From NCBI GenBank assembly GCA_003427395.1, contig BFEA01000493.1, positions 880,446 to 911,315 on the forward strand: a stretch of 30,870 bases of DNA. Direction: 5' to 3'. Below the pieces are notes generated by a model. That model made no database searches. It was not told where the DNA came from and worked only from the letters and a program-made list of their open reading frames with translations. Below, in pieces: positions 1 through 11,400 of the stretch. A program made the position numbers and the translations under genes. This DNA is from Chara braunii. Taxonomy: Eukaryota > Streptophyta > Charophyceae > Charales > Characeae. Numbering within the stretch: the first letter of the stretch is position 1; each line of letters starts with the position of its first letter.

Positions 1-3000
1 TTGGAACAGGTTTTCTTCGTAGGGTGACCAGTCAGGTCGGGGGGCTGCCGGGACCCCGAGAAGCAACTGTTTTGGCACCCACGGAAAGTCAGAATAAGTG
101 AGAGCAGTCCAGGCTGCATCCCACCATCTCCAGATCTGGGTGACCATAGGGCAACCCAGCAGGCAATGCTCCAGCGTGGCTCGAGAAGGTTGGGAGAACC
201 AGTCACAGTATCTGCAGATAGGGCTAAGGAGGCCTTTTTGCTCCAGATCCGTCCTCGACACGATCCAGTCGGGGGTGGGCAGACAACGGTACAGAATCTG
301 CCACTGTAGGGCCCTGTGCGATGTCGGCATCATATGTATGTAAGGGGCCCATGTAAAGTCGGCTAGGTCTGTGAGGGGTAATATAGAGTCCTTTTCCCAT
401 CTTTTCTGCACTGTCGATGTTGTGGTGCGGGCCTTATGTATTATTCGGTATCCTTGTTTGACCGTGTATTCCCATGGTCTGAGGCGATTTGTGGGGCCAT
501 CACTGGCCCACTGCCACTCCTGTGGGTCGAACGGGAGTGCTGAGATTGGGGAGGATGGTTGGAATGCAAAGTAGGAGTGGTCTTTCCTTTCCAGTACCCG
601 CACTCTAACCAAACACCCCCAGTTCAGATCTACATCACCGTCCCGGTGTCTTCGCAACTCAGAAAACTTGTCCCCCNGGGATGTCAAGACGTANGTGTGG
701 ATATGTGCAATTTGATTCGTAAGCTTCACCACTTTGCCCACCCAAGGCGGGAGTCCGGTCTGGGGCCAGCGGACCACCCAGTCCCCTTGAACAATCGAAG
801 GCCCGTTTTTCAAGGGGGGGATCCATGCGAGCGGGATAGCTTCCTGGAGTTTTTCCAGGTTTGCTTCCCTGCCCCTAACGTACCGCAATTGACAGTGTAG
901 TTGTTCTGCTGTTTTCCATGCCCCTTTCTGGAAGTCCCAGAGATCCCCCACTGTGAAGATCCCTTTTGCGACCCAGTGTGTCCAGTGAGAGCATCTTGAT
1001 AGCTGGAAGGGTACTCCATCGGCGTCACATATAAGAGGATTGCCGAAGAGTGGTTGCCTAACTATCTCATGCCATCTCAGGGGGGGAGGCAGGCGTTGGG
1101 GGTCCATATCTCTCCACAATTTTAGCATATTGGGCCAAAGCGGGTCGTTGGATATGTCATTTGTTGTTTGCGCCCGTTCCGAAAGGGGGGAAGACGAAGA
1201 GGACGGTCCCGGAACCGGCCATGCAGGGTTGGTCAGCCATTGCAGGGGGTGGACCCTCTTGTCCGATGGCGAAAAGGGGGCGAGGTTGGCAATTTGAATG
1301 TGAGCGTAGGGGGCCCACGGGACGTTGTTTCCCATCAGCAGCCTGGTGATGGTTTTGAAGGCCAGGGCTTTGAGTTGATCCCGAGGTTCTAGTATCGTCG
1401 AACCCCCTTTTGATCTAGGCTGGGCAATGTTGTCCCATGCCACTCTCGAGAGGAACGTGGGGTCTTCATGGTCGTTTTTCCACACGTATGCTGCAGCTGC
1501 TTTCCTCAGCCTCTGAATCTGCTTGGGCGGGATCGGCCAGCATGCAGCTTTGTACCACATTGCTGAGAAGATTGCGGTATTGAGTGCGAGTGCTTGAAGT
1601 GTGCAGTCCTTTCCACCTGGTCATTCTTCTCAACGCCTCGTCCACGAGGGAGGCCCCATGATCCGGCGGGGGACCGAGCGCAGTAAGCCGGACGCCGAGC
1701 ACCCATATGGCTTCTTCCCTGGGTTTCCAGGCTATCGCCGGGTCCGGAGAAGGGGGGGAGGTCCTGGGGGTGGAGCCACCACCCTTCGGTTTTGGATCCC
1801 CAGTTCACCACCATGTCAGAAGCGATGGAGAATGTATGTATGGTGGTAACCAGAGCTCGGAGCGAGGAGCGGTTGGCTTTGGTGAGCACTGTGAGATCGT
1901 CAGCGAAGAGCGATGTGACGGGGATACGACAACTAGGAATTTCTGGTACCTCTATTTTTTCTATATTTGGATTTGCTCTGATGGCCGTGGCCATGGCTTC
2001 CATCACTATGACAAACAACAGCGGGGCGATTGGGTCACCTTGTCTGACCGAGCGTTGGAGTGGGAATGGGTTGGATAAATGACCATTTACCATTATGTTA
2101 GTCGTTGCGGTTCTGTGGAGGGTATCCACCCATTTCCTGAAGAGAGGGCCGAAGTTCATCTTTTCCATGCACTGGTCAAGGAAGACCCAATCAACATGAT
2201 CATAGGCCTTTTCGAAGTCTATGAAAAGGACCGCCGCTTCCTTTCTTCTTTGCCTCATATATTTGATTGTCTCATTTACCAGAAGAATATTGTCCTGTAT
2301 ATTCCTTTGTGGTATGAACCCAGACTGATCCGGGTGAATGAGGTTGGACATGTGAGGAAGCATACGGTTAGTGAGTGCCTTAGCCACGAGTTTGTACGGG
2401 ACCGGCAAAAGGGTTATGGGTCTGTATTTCTGTACCTCGTTCTTTGAGCCTTTTTTGTAGAGAAGGGTGGTCACATCCTGGTTGAGGAGGCCCCCAAATG
2501 TCCCCTCAGTCAGGACTGCAGATATGTAGTCCATGATGTCTGGTCCCATGAGGTCCCAGAAAGCGAGCCAGAACTCTTTTGAGAAAGAGTCCAGTCCCGG
2601 TGTTTTTTCGTCGTCCATTTGCTGAAGGGCTGCAAAAATCTCTTCCCGGGCAAGTGGGCGTTCCAGTGCAGAGCGGTGGTTAGGTAACAGAACGACCTCG
2701 AGACTTTGCAACACTTGGAGCCTTGCATCCGACACAACATCTGCAGGCGACGTAGCCAGTTTGGAGGTAAAGAGGTCTTGATAGTGTTTGGAGGCGTAAT
2801 CAGTGACAGCGTACGGGTTAATGGCTTCCGGTTGGTCAGCGTCCAGTGGATGTTTGAGCGAAATTATGGTGGCCTGTTTCGCTCTCATCCTGGCCTTCTG
2901 GAAGAACGTTTTTGTCATGGTCCCGTCTGTGTGGATACGCTTAATTCTGGCCTGGATTCTCCATGTTTCAGCTTGGACATCAAGGTGTTCTTGGAGGCGG

Positions 3001-4399
3001 TCTCTTGCCTGTTGCAGATTGTTGTATGTGAGATTGTCGAGGGGGGCCGGAGATAAGCTATCGTTCCATTGCTCCAATGTGCTTAGAAGGTACTCGATGA
3101 CTGCTTTTCGTTCCCTCGCTCTTTTAATAGAGAATTTTTTCACTCTATCTCTGAGCTAGGCCACTCCTTGATTGAACCATTCGACCACTGATCTGTCATC
3201 CCGTTTTTTGAACTGCCAATACTCCCAGTATTCCTTGACACATCGTTGGAATGAAGACTGTTTGATTATTGATGTGTTAAGTTTGAAGAAACTGGGGCCT
3301 CTTTCGAAAGGGGGGTGTGAAATGAGGCCAATGGCGATCATCTTGTGGTCGAAGGATCGCGAGGGGCTGAAGGGCAGTATGCAGGCTTCTATGAGCGGGC
3401 CAGCCAAGTCCTTGGAGAGGAGCATAAGGTCGATTCTAGAGTTTGTCAGGCTGTCACCCGCCCCGGACCTGATGCATGTGAATGCTTGCTTAGTGGGATG
3501 TATAGTTCTGTAGAAATCCACTAACTGCAGTTCGGCCGTCAATTGGTTAAACATTAGAGTGTCCAACCCTTGATGTTGTGGCGACTGTCCCGACCCGTCC
3601 GCTTGTGTCTGGGACCTCCTGTCAATCGTGGGATCCGGGGCGAGGTTAAAATCTCCCACCACGACGAGCAAAGAGTCCGTGGGGAGCACCTGCATGAGCT
3701 GGAGGAAAAAATCGGCTCGTTCGGCCGGCTTGTTGGGAGTGTACACGCTGACGAGGCAGATGTCTTCGTCTTTCCATTTAGCTTTAAGGAGCAGCCACCT
3801 ACCCCCATCTTCGTCTCTCAAGACCTGATACGGCTTGAGTCTCGAGGTGGGGGGAAGCCAGATTGATACTACCGCTGAATGATAATGCTTGGGATGAGCG
3901 TGATAGGCCTGGTACGACCAAACCTGTCGCGCTTTTGCCAAGTGGGTCGGATTGTCCAAGAAATGATTCTCCTGGACGCAAACAGCGTCGGGCCAATAGT
4001 TAGCATCATGAGAGCGAATCATATCCCATATTGCTTGCGTTTTTTGCTGTGACGCGGCAGCGAGACCATTCACATTTATTGAACGCACATCCAAGTTTGT
4101 TTTTTTCAAAGTTTTTTCCCACATCGGCACCTTCCTCATGGGGGGGGGGGTGGAATGGGGGGCGGGGGTTCTTGTATCCGGACCGGGATGTGGGGCAACG
4201 GGTGTTGCTGGGCAGTGGGGGGAGGCGGCTGAGCGCCTATGTGCAGCGACGGGCGGTGGTGCGATGTGGGCGGGTAGGGTTGGGGGGGAAAGGGCTGGGG
4301 GGGGTTGGGGGGGTCGGCGGTTTCATCTTGTCTGTGCGTCATGGGCTGGCTTGCGCGGTCTGGGCAGGTCTCGAATTCGCGTGTTGTTGGCTCATTCAT
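1..4399 (-). pseudogene. LINE A ORF2: AP endonuclease, reverse transcriptase, zf-RVT (broken)
   Basis: ORF2 of an L1-like LINE; the family nicks target DNA and reverse-transcribes element RNA at the nick. A proline-rich N-terminus (from ATG 4399) runs into a G tract at 4140-4150 where the frame shifts. The endonuclease (4139-3156) shows SINVNGL, VCVQENHF (catalytic Glu), VGDFN (Asp/Asn) and SFDHK (Asp-His). One in-frame TAG at 3158-3156 separates it from the RT, which continues in the same frame from 3143. RT motifs are LFIDFEKAYD (motif A) and SLFADDLTVL (catalytic FADD at 1907-1896). The frame shifts near 1735 and again near 1620. The remainder, to base 1, has no ATG-initiated frame but aligns with LINE B and ends in a CCHC zinc finger (Cys at 216-214 and 207-205, His 168-166, Cys 153-151). 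Ns stand at 677 and 694. Confidence 0.88.
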
Positions 4400-4520
4400 G
4401 ATGCTGCAAGGTGGAGGTGAAGGTGGCGAGCAATCCCTGGGAGAGGATGAGCCCCAAAATGTGTCTGAGATGGTANGACAACCATATCTGACTGGTNCTC
4501 AGTCTTGTGACAGGGAGCTG

Positions 4521-6266
4521 CTAGAGCTCCTCTTCAGTGAACCACACTGTGGTGGCTTGGATATGGTTGTTGTTGTGTGACTGTCGCAGGGGCAGGGCCA
4601 GCAGAACTGTGTGGATCTGAGGCGGGAAGGGGAGCCCTTTGGGTTTTGACATATAGGAGAGAACCTCTTCTTGTGGTACGTCCCAAACGCTGTGAAGATG
4701 GGCACTTATCAGTTGAAGATCAGGTTCGCCCTTCCAGCCCATAAGGGCGACTCCAATTGGTAATTTCCGGTATTGGGGTTCAACTTGAAGGAGCCCTATG
4801 GCTGGCAGGCCAAGGGGTTCACGGCGGGATGTCAAGATCAGCTGTACACTGTCTTTGATTGACAGATTCCACTCCTCTTGCCTTCCCACCCAATCCTTCA
4901 TCCTGCCTCTTGTCAATACTTTGGAGGACTTTTGTTGTTCCTGGCTGTCGTGGGGGGAGTGGTTGGCAGGTCCCTTATCACCCCTGCTATCACCGCTGCT
5001 GTCTTCCTCCTCAGACGAGGAGAGAAGGTCAATGAGATGCATTTAAGTCCGACTCGACTGTTGCCTGTGCAGTTCCCTCTCATGCCGGACTACGTTCTGC
5101 CTGAGAGGGAAAGATTCCATTTTTGCAAGGAGGTGCTTCGGGGGGGGGGGTCGATCGTTTGCTGTATAGTCCAATTTGTAGGCTACGCAGTCCGAAGGCT
5201 GATCCAGTGGCGACAGCTCTGCTGAGTGCGGTCTAAGCAGTCCATGTTTGATAACTTTGTTGGTAATCCCTCTCGCGAGGGTAATAATGTAGGCCCAGTC
5301 AATGTCTGCACATTCTGAGAACGCGTCTACAGTTTCCACCATGGGGGGGCACGCCGCAATCATGTCTGCTATCACCTCCCAGTAGTGCGGCGACAGAGAT
5401 GCAGTTAGTCGGACATCGTTATCCTTCAAGTACTCATGCAGGACCCAGTCAGCAATGGCTTTTAGTCTTTTTTTAATGACACTCTTCAGGGACCAGTTGA
5501 TTTCACTTGGTTTCTGCAGAGGATCAGGCGGGGGGTCCAGTTCCATGCGCTGCTGAGGGCCGTGGTGCTGGGTGGAACAGGTGGGTATCTTGGGCAAAAC
5601 CGGCTGCGGTGGTGGTGGGCCCGAGAGTTCCATAGGCACCGGGGGCTGATGCAAATCGCCCGATCGGGGCAGAGTGTGCTGTTGTAGTCGGTGGGAGAAC
5701 AACCCGGAACAGCTGTGCCTCACCTGGGACTGCCACATGGCAAAGCCCGGGAGGTAAAGCTGTTGGGCAAGCGACATGGTTTCAGCCAGCACTAAGCCCT
5801 GCAGGCATATTCCAACAGTCTGTTGGAGCTGCGCTGCCCAGTGGAGAATGGGCCCCTGGTGGATCAGGTCTTGCGCATGTGCGCAGTTCGAGTCCTGTTG
5901 CAGCTGGGGAGGGGGGTTAGCCTCGGGTGGGAGGGGGGGTAGCGGTTCCACCTCCATTCCCTGATCGAGGTCCCCCGGATCCTCGTGTGTTTCAGCAGGG
6001 AGGAGCGGGAGGACCTCCGTCTCCATGTGGTCACCGTCAGGGGTGTGAGGCACCGAATCCACAGGCTGTGGAGGGCGCCTGGGGTGGTGAGGTTGTGGCG
6101 GTTCCGCCTCGGTCGCATTGTGGGCGTCTCCCATGTGAACCTCCATCTGCAGGGTGTGACTAGGGGAGAGGGGGGAGATCAGTTTTGGCCCTTTCTGTGG
6201 TGTTGTCGGCTGCCTGATCCGATTTTGTTTCCCTATTCCCTTGGATAGTCTGGATCGTGTCTCCAC
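4521..6266 (-). pseudogene. LINE A second ORF1-type protein, split by an in-frame stop
   Basis: The frame runs from 6266 to a TAA at 5045-5043 and resumes at once, in the same frame, with ATG at 5042, reading on to 4521. I take it as one coding region with one nonsense codon; stop-restart is the alternative. The first half is rich in Pro/His/Gln, then holds a predicted helical segment with KSVIKKRLKAIADWVLHEYL. The last 170 residues contain ALMGWKGEPDLQLISAHLHS and VWFTEEEL. The ORF upstream of LINE B's ORF2 has matching LTIEGWNGEYGKPEMSKMI and QWFTDEQLAEL, so this is a conserved ORF1 C-terminal domain of the family. I recognise no named fold. It overlaps the upstream proline-rich frame at 6160-6266 in a different register, either a frameshift or overlapping ORFs. 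Ns at 4475 and 4497 lie just beyond the end. Confidence 0.65.
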
Positions 6267-8465
6267 AATCGTCTTCCCTCAACCGTGCAGCAGGAGTAGG
6301 AAGATCCACCTTATTCCCAGGCTTCGGGATTTGCAGGAATTTTGTTTCCCCTGTGACCACGGAAACCACCTCTCTGAAAGCGGCAATGTCTACAATTACA
6401 TCCACTGGATCGGGTGGACGGGGTTGCTGCTGCAGCGGCAGTAGGGTAAGGGGACTTGGCTTTGTCCCCCCATCAATCTGTTGCTGTTTGTTAGACCTGT
6501 TCGTGTAGAGGTCAACGCCAGAGAATTTCGTAGTGAGAGCGGGCCGGTTCTCAGCCGGCAGCCCGATGATGATAGAGTTGGGAGTACCACCTTGCAGGCC
6601 AGGGCACGGTTGCTGTTGTCGGGCGTCAGGCCCATTCATAATTGCCTTAATTTTTGATGTGGCATTCTCAATGCGACTGTACTTAGCCATCGCTTTGACT
6701 AGACCGTTGACCTTGCCCTTGACTCTCCCCAGTCCCGAGGCCTCATTTGACTTGTAGTCCGCTAGGGGCAGAGGCAACAGGGAGGTGAGCGCCTTACCTT
6801 CGTCCGGGGCAGAAGCTCCCCCGTCAGCCACATGTGCGGTACTGTGACAGACTTTGTCGGTTTTGGAGGGTTGCGCCTGCAAACTGCATGGGGGGGGAGG
6901 CTCAAGGCTCTTCACGGGAGGAGCTTCCCCCTCTGCGGGTTTCAGTTCCAATATCGGGACCAGCGGTCCAAGTATGGGTTGTTGCAGAGCTGCACTCCCA
7001 CCTGCCGAGTTCCCCGTCTTGTAATCTGTTGGGGCCGGTCGGCGCGGGAGGGGGAGAGGCTCAGATCCGTTGAAGGGGTGGGTTTTCCCATCGCGTTCCA
7101 GTCCCAATGTCGGGACCAGTGGCCCAGGTGTAGACTGTTGCAGAGCTTCACTCCCCCCTGCAAAGTTCCTCGGAGGGGGCTTCATTTCCGGTGTCGGAAG
7201 CAGAGCTGCACTCTCCCCCGCTGGGTTCCCCGTATTATGATCTGCTGGGGCCCGTTGGTGCAGCCGGGGGGGAGGCTCAGATCCCTTAAAGGGGTGAACT
7301 TCCCCATCTCCCTGTTTTAATTTCAGTAAGAGGAGCAGTGGCCCCGGTGCTGGGTGAATGACAGCCTGCACACCCGGTCCTGGCCCTGGTGTTGCAGGGC
7401 GAAGTGGTTTAATCGGTGCTGGGGGGACTGCGGGGACAACATGTGTTGTTGTTGTGTTAACGTCAGTTGTCTTGCTCGCCAGTGGCCCCGGTGCTGGGTG
7501 TATGACAGCCTGCACACCCGGTCCTGGCCCTGGTGTTGCAGGGCGGAGTGGTTGAATCGGAGGTGGGGGGAGTACGGGGACAACGTGTGTTGTTGCTGTG
7601 TTAACATCAGTTGTCTTGCTCGCCTGCTCCAAGATTCGAGACATGTGAGGAGGGGGCGGGATTCCCTTCTCCAGCGTCTTTTTTTTTCTCACCAGCGGGG
7701 TGGATTCTTCTTCGGATTCCACAATTTCCCCCTCCTCAAATTCTGTGATCTTTTCGGGGTGAGGAGGGAGATGCTGGTTTTTGTGTCCTGCAATGCCACC
7801 ATGAGAAATAGCGGCGTTTTTATGCGAGTGGTGTAGCGTGGCAGAGGGTGGGGGAGACGGCTTGTGTTCCTCATTGCGAGGCAGGTTGGCCTGTTTTTGC
7901 ACTGACCTCACTCTGAATTGGAGTCTCCCTCCCCCTCTTCCGCCTCCCCTTCCTCTGTGATGGAGGTAAGCACCTGTTCTACCCCCCCTGTAGCGATTAT
8001 TTGGCACAACATGGGGGGGCCTTGCCTGGGTAGATCCACCGCCACGTGTTCGGCTAGTACTCGGTCCACCGGAGATTTGCTGACGGGTGATGGGGGAGTT
8101 GGCCGGGGGCTTACCGTCCGTAGGCCGCTGTTGCTGTTTCGGGGGAACAAACCCCTCCGGTGTCACCACTGGGGATGCAGTCTTTTCCCAATGCCAGTGA
8201 CCAGTACATTGGCCGTCAGTTGTCCTGAAGACCCATCCCTCCAAACTGGGGTCTTCCGACATCCATGTGTTGGGCTCCGCCGGGTGTTGACTGACGACAT
8301 TCTTTGGAAGCTTCTTGTAGTTGACCGGGCACTGAACATCCGTGTATAAGTATCCCCTTGCCTTGCATACATGGCACCACGGATCCTGCGGGTGGCTAAG
8401 GGGGATGGCGAATTTTCTCCCTTCTGAGAGATAGTGCCATTCTCCCCTGACGGCGCGTCACTAAA
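6160..8465 (-). pseudogene. LINE A ORF1 Gag-like: zinc knuckle, RGG box, proline-rich (5' truncated)
   Basis: Open from about 8465 to 6160; the first ATG in frame is 8262, but homology starts upstream, so the true N-terminus is missing. Near the start is PWCHVCKARGYLYTDVQCP, a knuckle with CX2C and a third Cys but Tyr in the usual His position and two extra residues before the last Cys, so probably degenerate. Next comes an Arg/Gly box (RGRGGGRGGGR) typical of RNA-binding proteins, then about 450 residues dominated by Pro, Gly and Ala with internal repeats. Plant L1 ORF1 proteins are known to bind element RNA and often carry CCHC knuckles; that role is inferred here. It ends TDLPPLP-stop at 6160, where the next ORF1-type frame already runs. 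Confidence 0.65.
7337..7624 (-). repeat. Tandem 144-bp (48-codon) repeat inside LINE A ORF1
   Basis: Two near-identical copies start at 7337 and 7481, exactly 144 bp apart, so the reading frame is kept. Each encodes a unit with ASKTTDVNT, THVVP and PATPGPGPGVQAVIHPAPGP. Beyond them, toward 6850, three more degenerate units of about 65 residues share G(S)EP, TGN(P/S)AG and GPLVP. This looks like in-frame slippage expansion of a disordered linker. Confidence 0.85.
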
Positions 8466-11400
8466 TTTGTAGTGTCAATGGTTTTGCGTGTTTTTCTGTA
8501 ACAGTCCTTCACTGTGAATTTCCAGAATGGCAGTGGCTTAACCCCCTCCCAGTGCCATTTAGAGGGGTCAAAAGGGAGCTTGCACAGGGGAACCGATGAC
8601 TCATACCTGTACCAACCTTCTTTGTCATCTCCAAGGACCCTGACTCTGATAAGGGCGGTCCAGGGCAGTGCAGTATCCAGTTCAACATTTCTTTTAAGCG
8701 CAGTGAGTCGGGCGCCTGGCAATGTCGGCTCGTATGCCTCCAAATCCACATGTTGTTGCCCTCTATTGGTGACCTTGTAGATGACCATGGGTAGGGGAAG
8801 CGACGCCACTGGCACCACCCAGTCTCCCTTTTCTGGTTGCGGTCCTTGTTTGAGGGCTCGCAGCCAGGCTACCGCGATAACTTCGAGGAGGGTGTTGAGC
8901 TTGCCCTCCAAATCTTTGATGTTCTTTAGTTGCTGTCGTATTTGGGTAGTTGATTTCCAGCTTGCTGCCGATATGTCCCATAAGTCTCCTAGAGAGAATA
9001 TCCCTTTCTTTACCGAGGAGAGCCAGTGGGACCCTTGCTTGACTGAGAAGGGTCGCCCCTGGGCATCCAGGATTTGCGGGTTCCCAAACCACGGTTGCCT
9101 CCATATCTCGTGCCACCTTGTCGTCGGCGGGATCTTCTTGGGTCCGATGTCTCTCCAGAGTGCCACAAGGGATGCCCACATAGGGTCATTAGCGAGGTCT
9201 GTCCTCGCTGCCATGTCATGAGTGACATCAATGGCTGTTCTTGGAGTCGTAGGTATCGACCAGGCCGGGTTCGTTAGCCATGTCAGTGGGTGGATTGGGG
9301 TTTCAGGTGGTGTTGGTGGTGCCAGACAGTTAAGTTGAATGTGTGCAAGGGGGGCCCATGGGAGGTCGTCTGCCATTAGTAGTCTCACGATGACTTTGAA
9401 GACCAGGGCCTTGATCTGGTCTTCTGGGTCTATAATTCCCAGGCCCCCTTTGGCTCTTGGCTGGGCCACTTGGGCCCATGCCACTCTTTATGCAGTTCCT
9501 CAGTTCGTGATCATTCCTCCATAGGTATGCTGCAACTGCAGATTTCAGCAGTGTTATTTGGCGTGGTAGGAGAGTCCAGAAAGTTGTCTTATACCAAATA
9601 GTAGACAAGATAGCGTTGTTGATGGCCAAGGCTCTGCCCACTATGGAGGTGTGCAGACCCTTCCATTTGGCCATGGCGTGAATTGTTGTTTGAACTAGGT
9701 GGTCTCCATGGTCTTTGGGAGGGCCAAGAGCTGTTAGTCTTATCCCCAAGATGCTGATGGCGTCCTCTTCTGTTCGCCAGTTAACTGGGGGCTCTTCCGG
9801 CGGAAGGTCCGCCGTGTGGAGCCACCAGCCTTCCGTTTTGGCACCCCAGTTGACTTTCATATCTGCAGCAATGGAGAAGACATGAATTGTGTGTGTGAGC
9901 GCTTGCATACTAGCTTTGGATGCTTTGATAAGCACGGTGAGATCATCCGCGAACAATGAGGTGACCGGTATTTTGTGTGTAGGGATCTCTGGGATGGAGA
10001 TCCGCTCTATAGCAGGGTTGGCTCGTATAAGTGCAGCCAAGGCCTCCATGACGATAACGAAGAGAAGCGGGGCGATCGGGTCTCCTTGTCTTACCGACCT
10101 TTGCAGCGAAAAGGGTTGTGAGAGGTGACCATTTAGCATGATGTTCGTCGCTGCGGAGTGGTGCAATGTGTGGACCCAGTGTCTGAACTCTGGACCAAAG
10201 TTCATCTTGTCTAGGCACAAATCTAAGAACCGCCAATCCACATGATCGTAGGCCTTTTCGAAGTCAATGAAAAAGATCGCGGCTTCCACCTGTCTCTGTC
10301 TTGCATATTTGATTGTCTCATTGACCAACAAGACGTTGTCTTGGATGTTCCTATGGGGCATGAATCATGTTTGGTCCATGTGGATGAGGTGGTGCATGCA
10401 GGGTAGGAGTCTGTTACATAGTGCTTTAGCCACCATCTTGTATGGTAAGGGGAGGAGGGTGATTGGGCGATAGTTTCTGATTTCTGCTCGATCTCCTTTC
10501 TCATACAGTAAGGTGGTTACTCCTTGCCCCATGAGGTCCCCTAGACGTCCTTCTTGCTGGGCCACGTGTATGTAAGACACCAGGTCTGGGCCCAGAGGTT
10601 TCTAAAAGTGGATCCAGAATTCTTTCGGAAAGCCATCCAGGCCTGGTTTTTTTTCATCATCCATGGATTCTAGCGCTGCGTGGATCTCCTGCGAAGAAAG
10701 AGGTGCGTCTAGAGCCTGCCTCTGCTGGTGGGAGAGCAGGGCTGACCAGTTCTGGAGCATAGTATCCCTGGCCTGAAGCAAAGTTTCGTCACCCCAATGT
10801 GCATTTTCAGGTGTGAAAAGTTTATTGTAGTAAAGTGTGGCGTAACCCACTATTTTGTAAGCGTTTGTGGCGTCCGGCTGGTGTGAGTTGAAAGGATGGT
10901 GCAGCTCCGCCACGAGGCTTTGCCTTGCCCTGCTCCTGGCTTTATTGAAAAAGGCCCTGACCATCGTCCCTTTTGTGTCCGCTTTTCGAATCCGGGCCTG
11001 GATCCTCCATTTCTCTGCTTGGTGGTCAAGGTGGGCCTGTAGGTGATCTCTAGCGTTTTGAAGTTGCGAAAAGATTTGTGGATCCAGCGGTTGTTCAAGT
11101 AGTTGTTGGTCCCATTGTTCAAGGGTGTGTAGCAGGCCGTCCAGGGTGGCTTTTCGGTCTCTCGCATGTTTAATTGAGAATTTTTTAATTAGCTCCCTGA
11201 GATTGGTCATGCCTATATTGAACCAGTCCACCAATGAAGCATGTGCGTTTTTCTGAGTCGCCCAGTACGTCCAGTATTCCACTACCAGCTGATGGAGCGA
11301 TTGTAGTTTAAGCAATGAGGTATTGAATTTATAGAAGTTAGGGCCTCGTGATAGGTTGTGATGAAACGAGAGACCCAGTACTATTCCTCTATGATCAAAT

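Larger units (their letters stand above)
1..8460 (-). mobile_element. LINE A, L1-like non-LTR retrotransposon, runs off the left edge
   Basis: On the minus strand this stretch reads, in order, zinc-knuckle/RGG/proline-rich ORF1 region, a second ORF1-type domain, then ORF2 with AP endonuclease, reverse transcriptase and C-terminal CCHC domain. That order is the one known for L1-type LINEs of plants. The right (5') end is placed near 8460, where reading frame and homology switch abruptly from the ORF2 of a second LINE to the ORF1 of this one. The left (3') end, tail and target-site duplication lie outside the window. Several stops and frameshifts show the copy is dead. The 5' end already starts inside ORF1, which fits a 5'-truncated insertion into the neighbouring LINE B. 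Confidence 0.85.
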
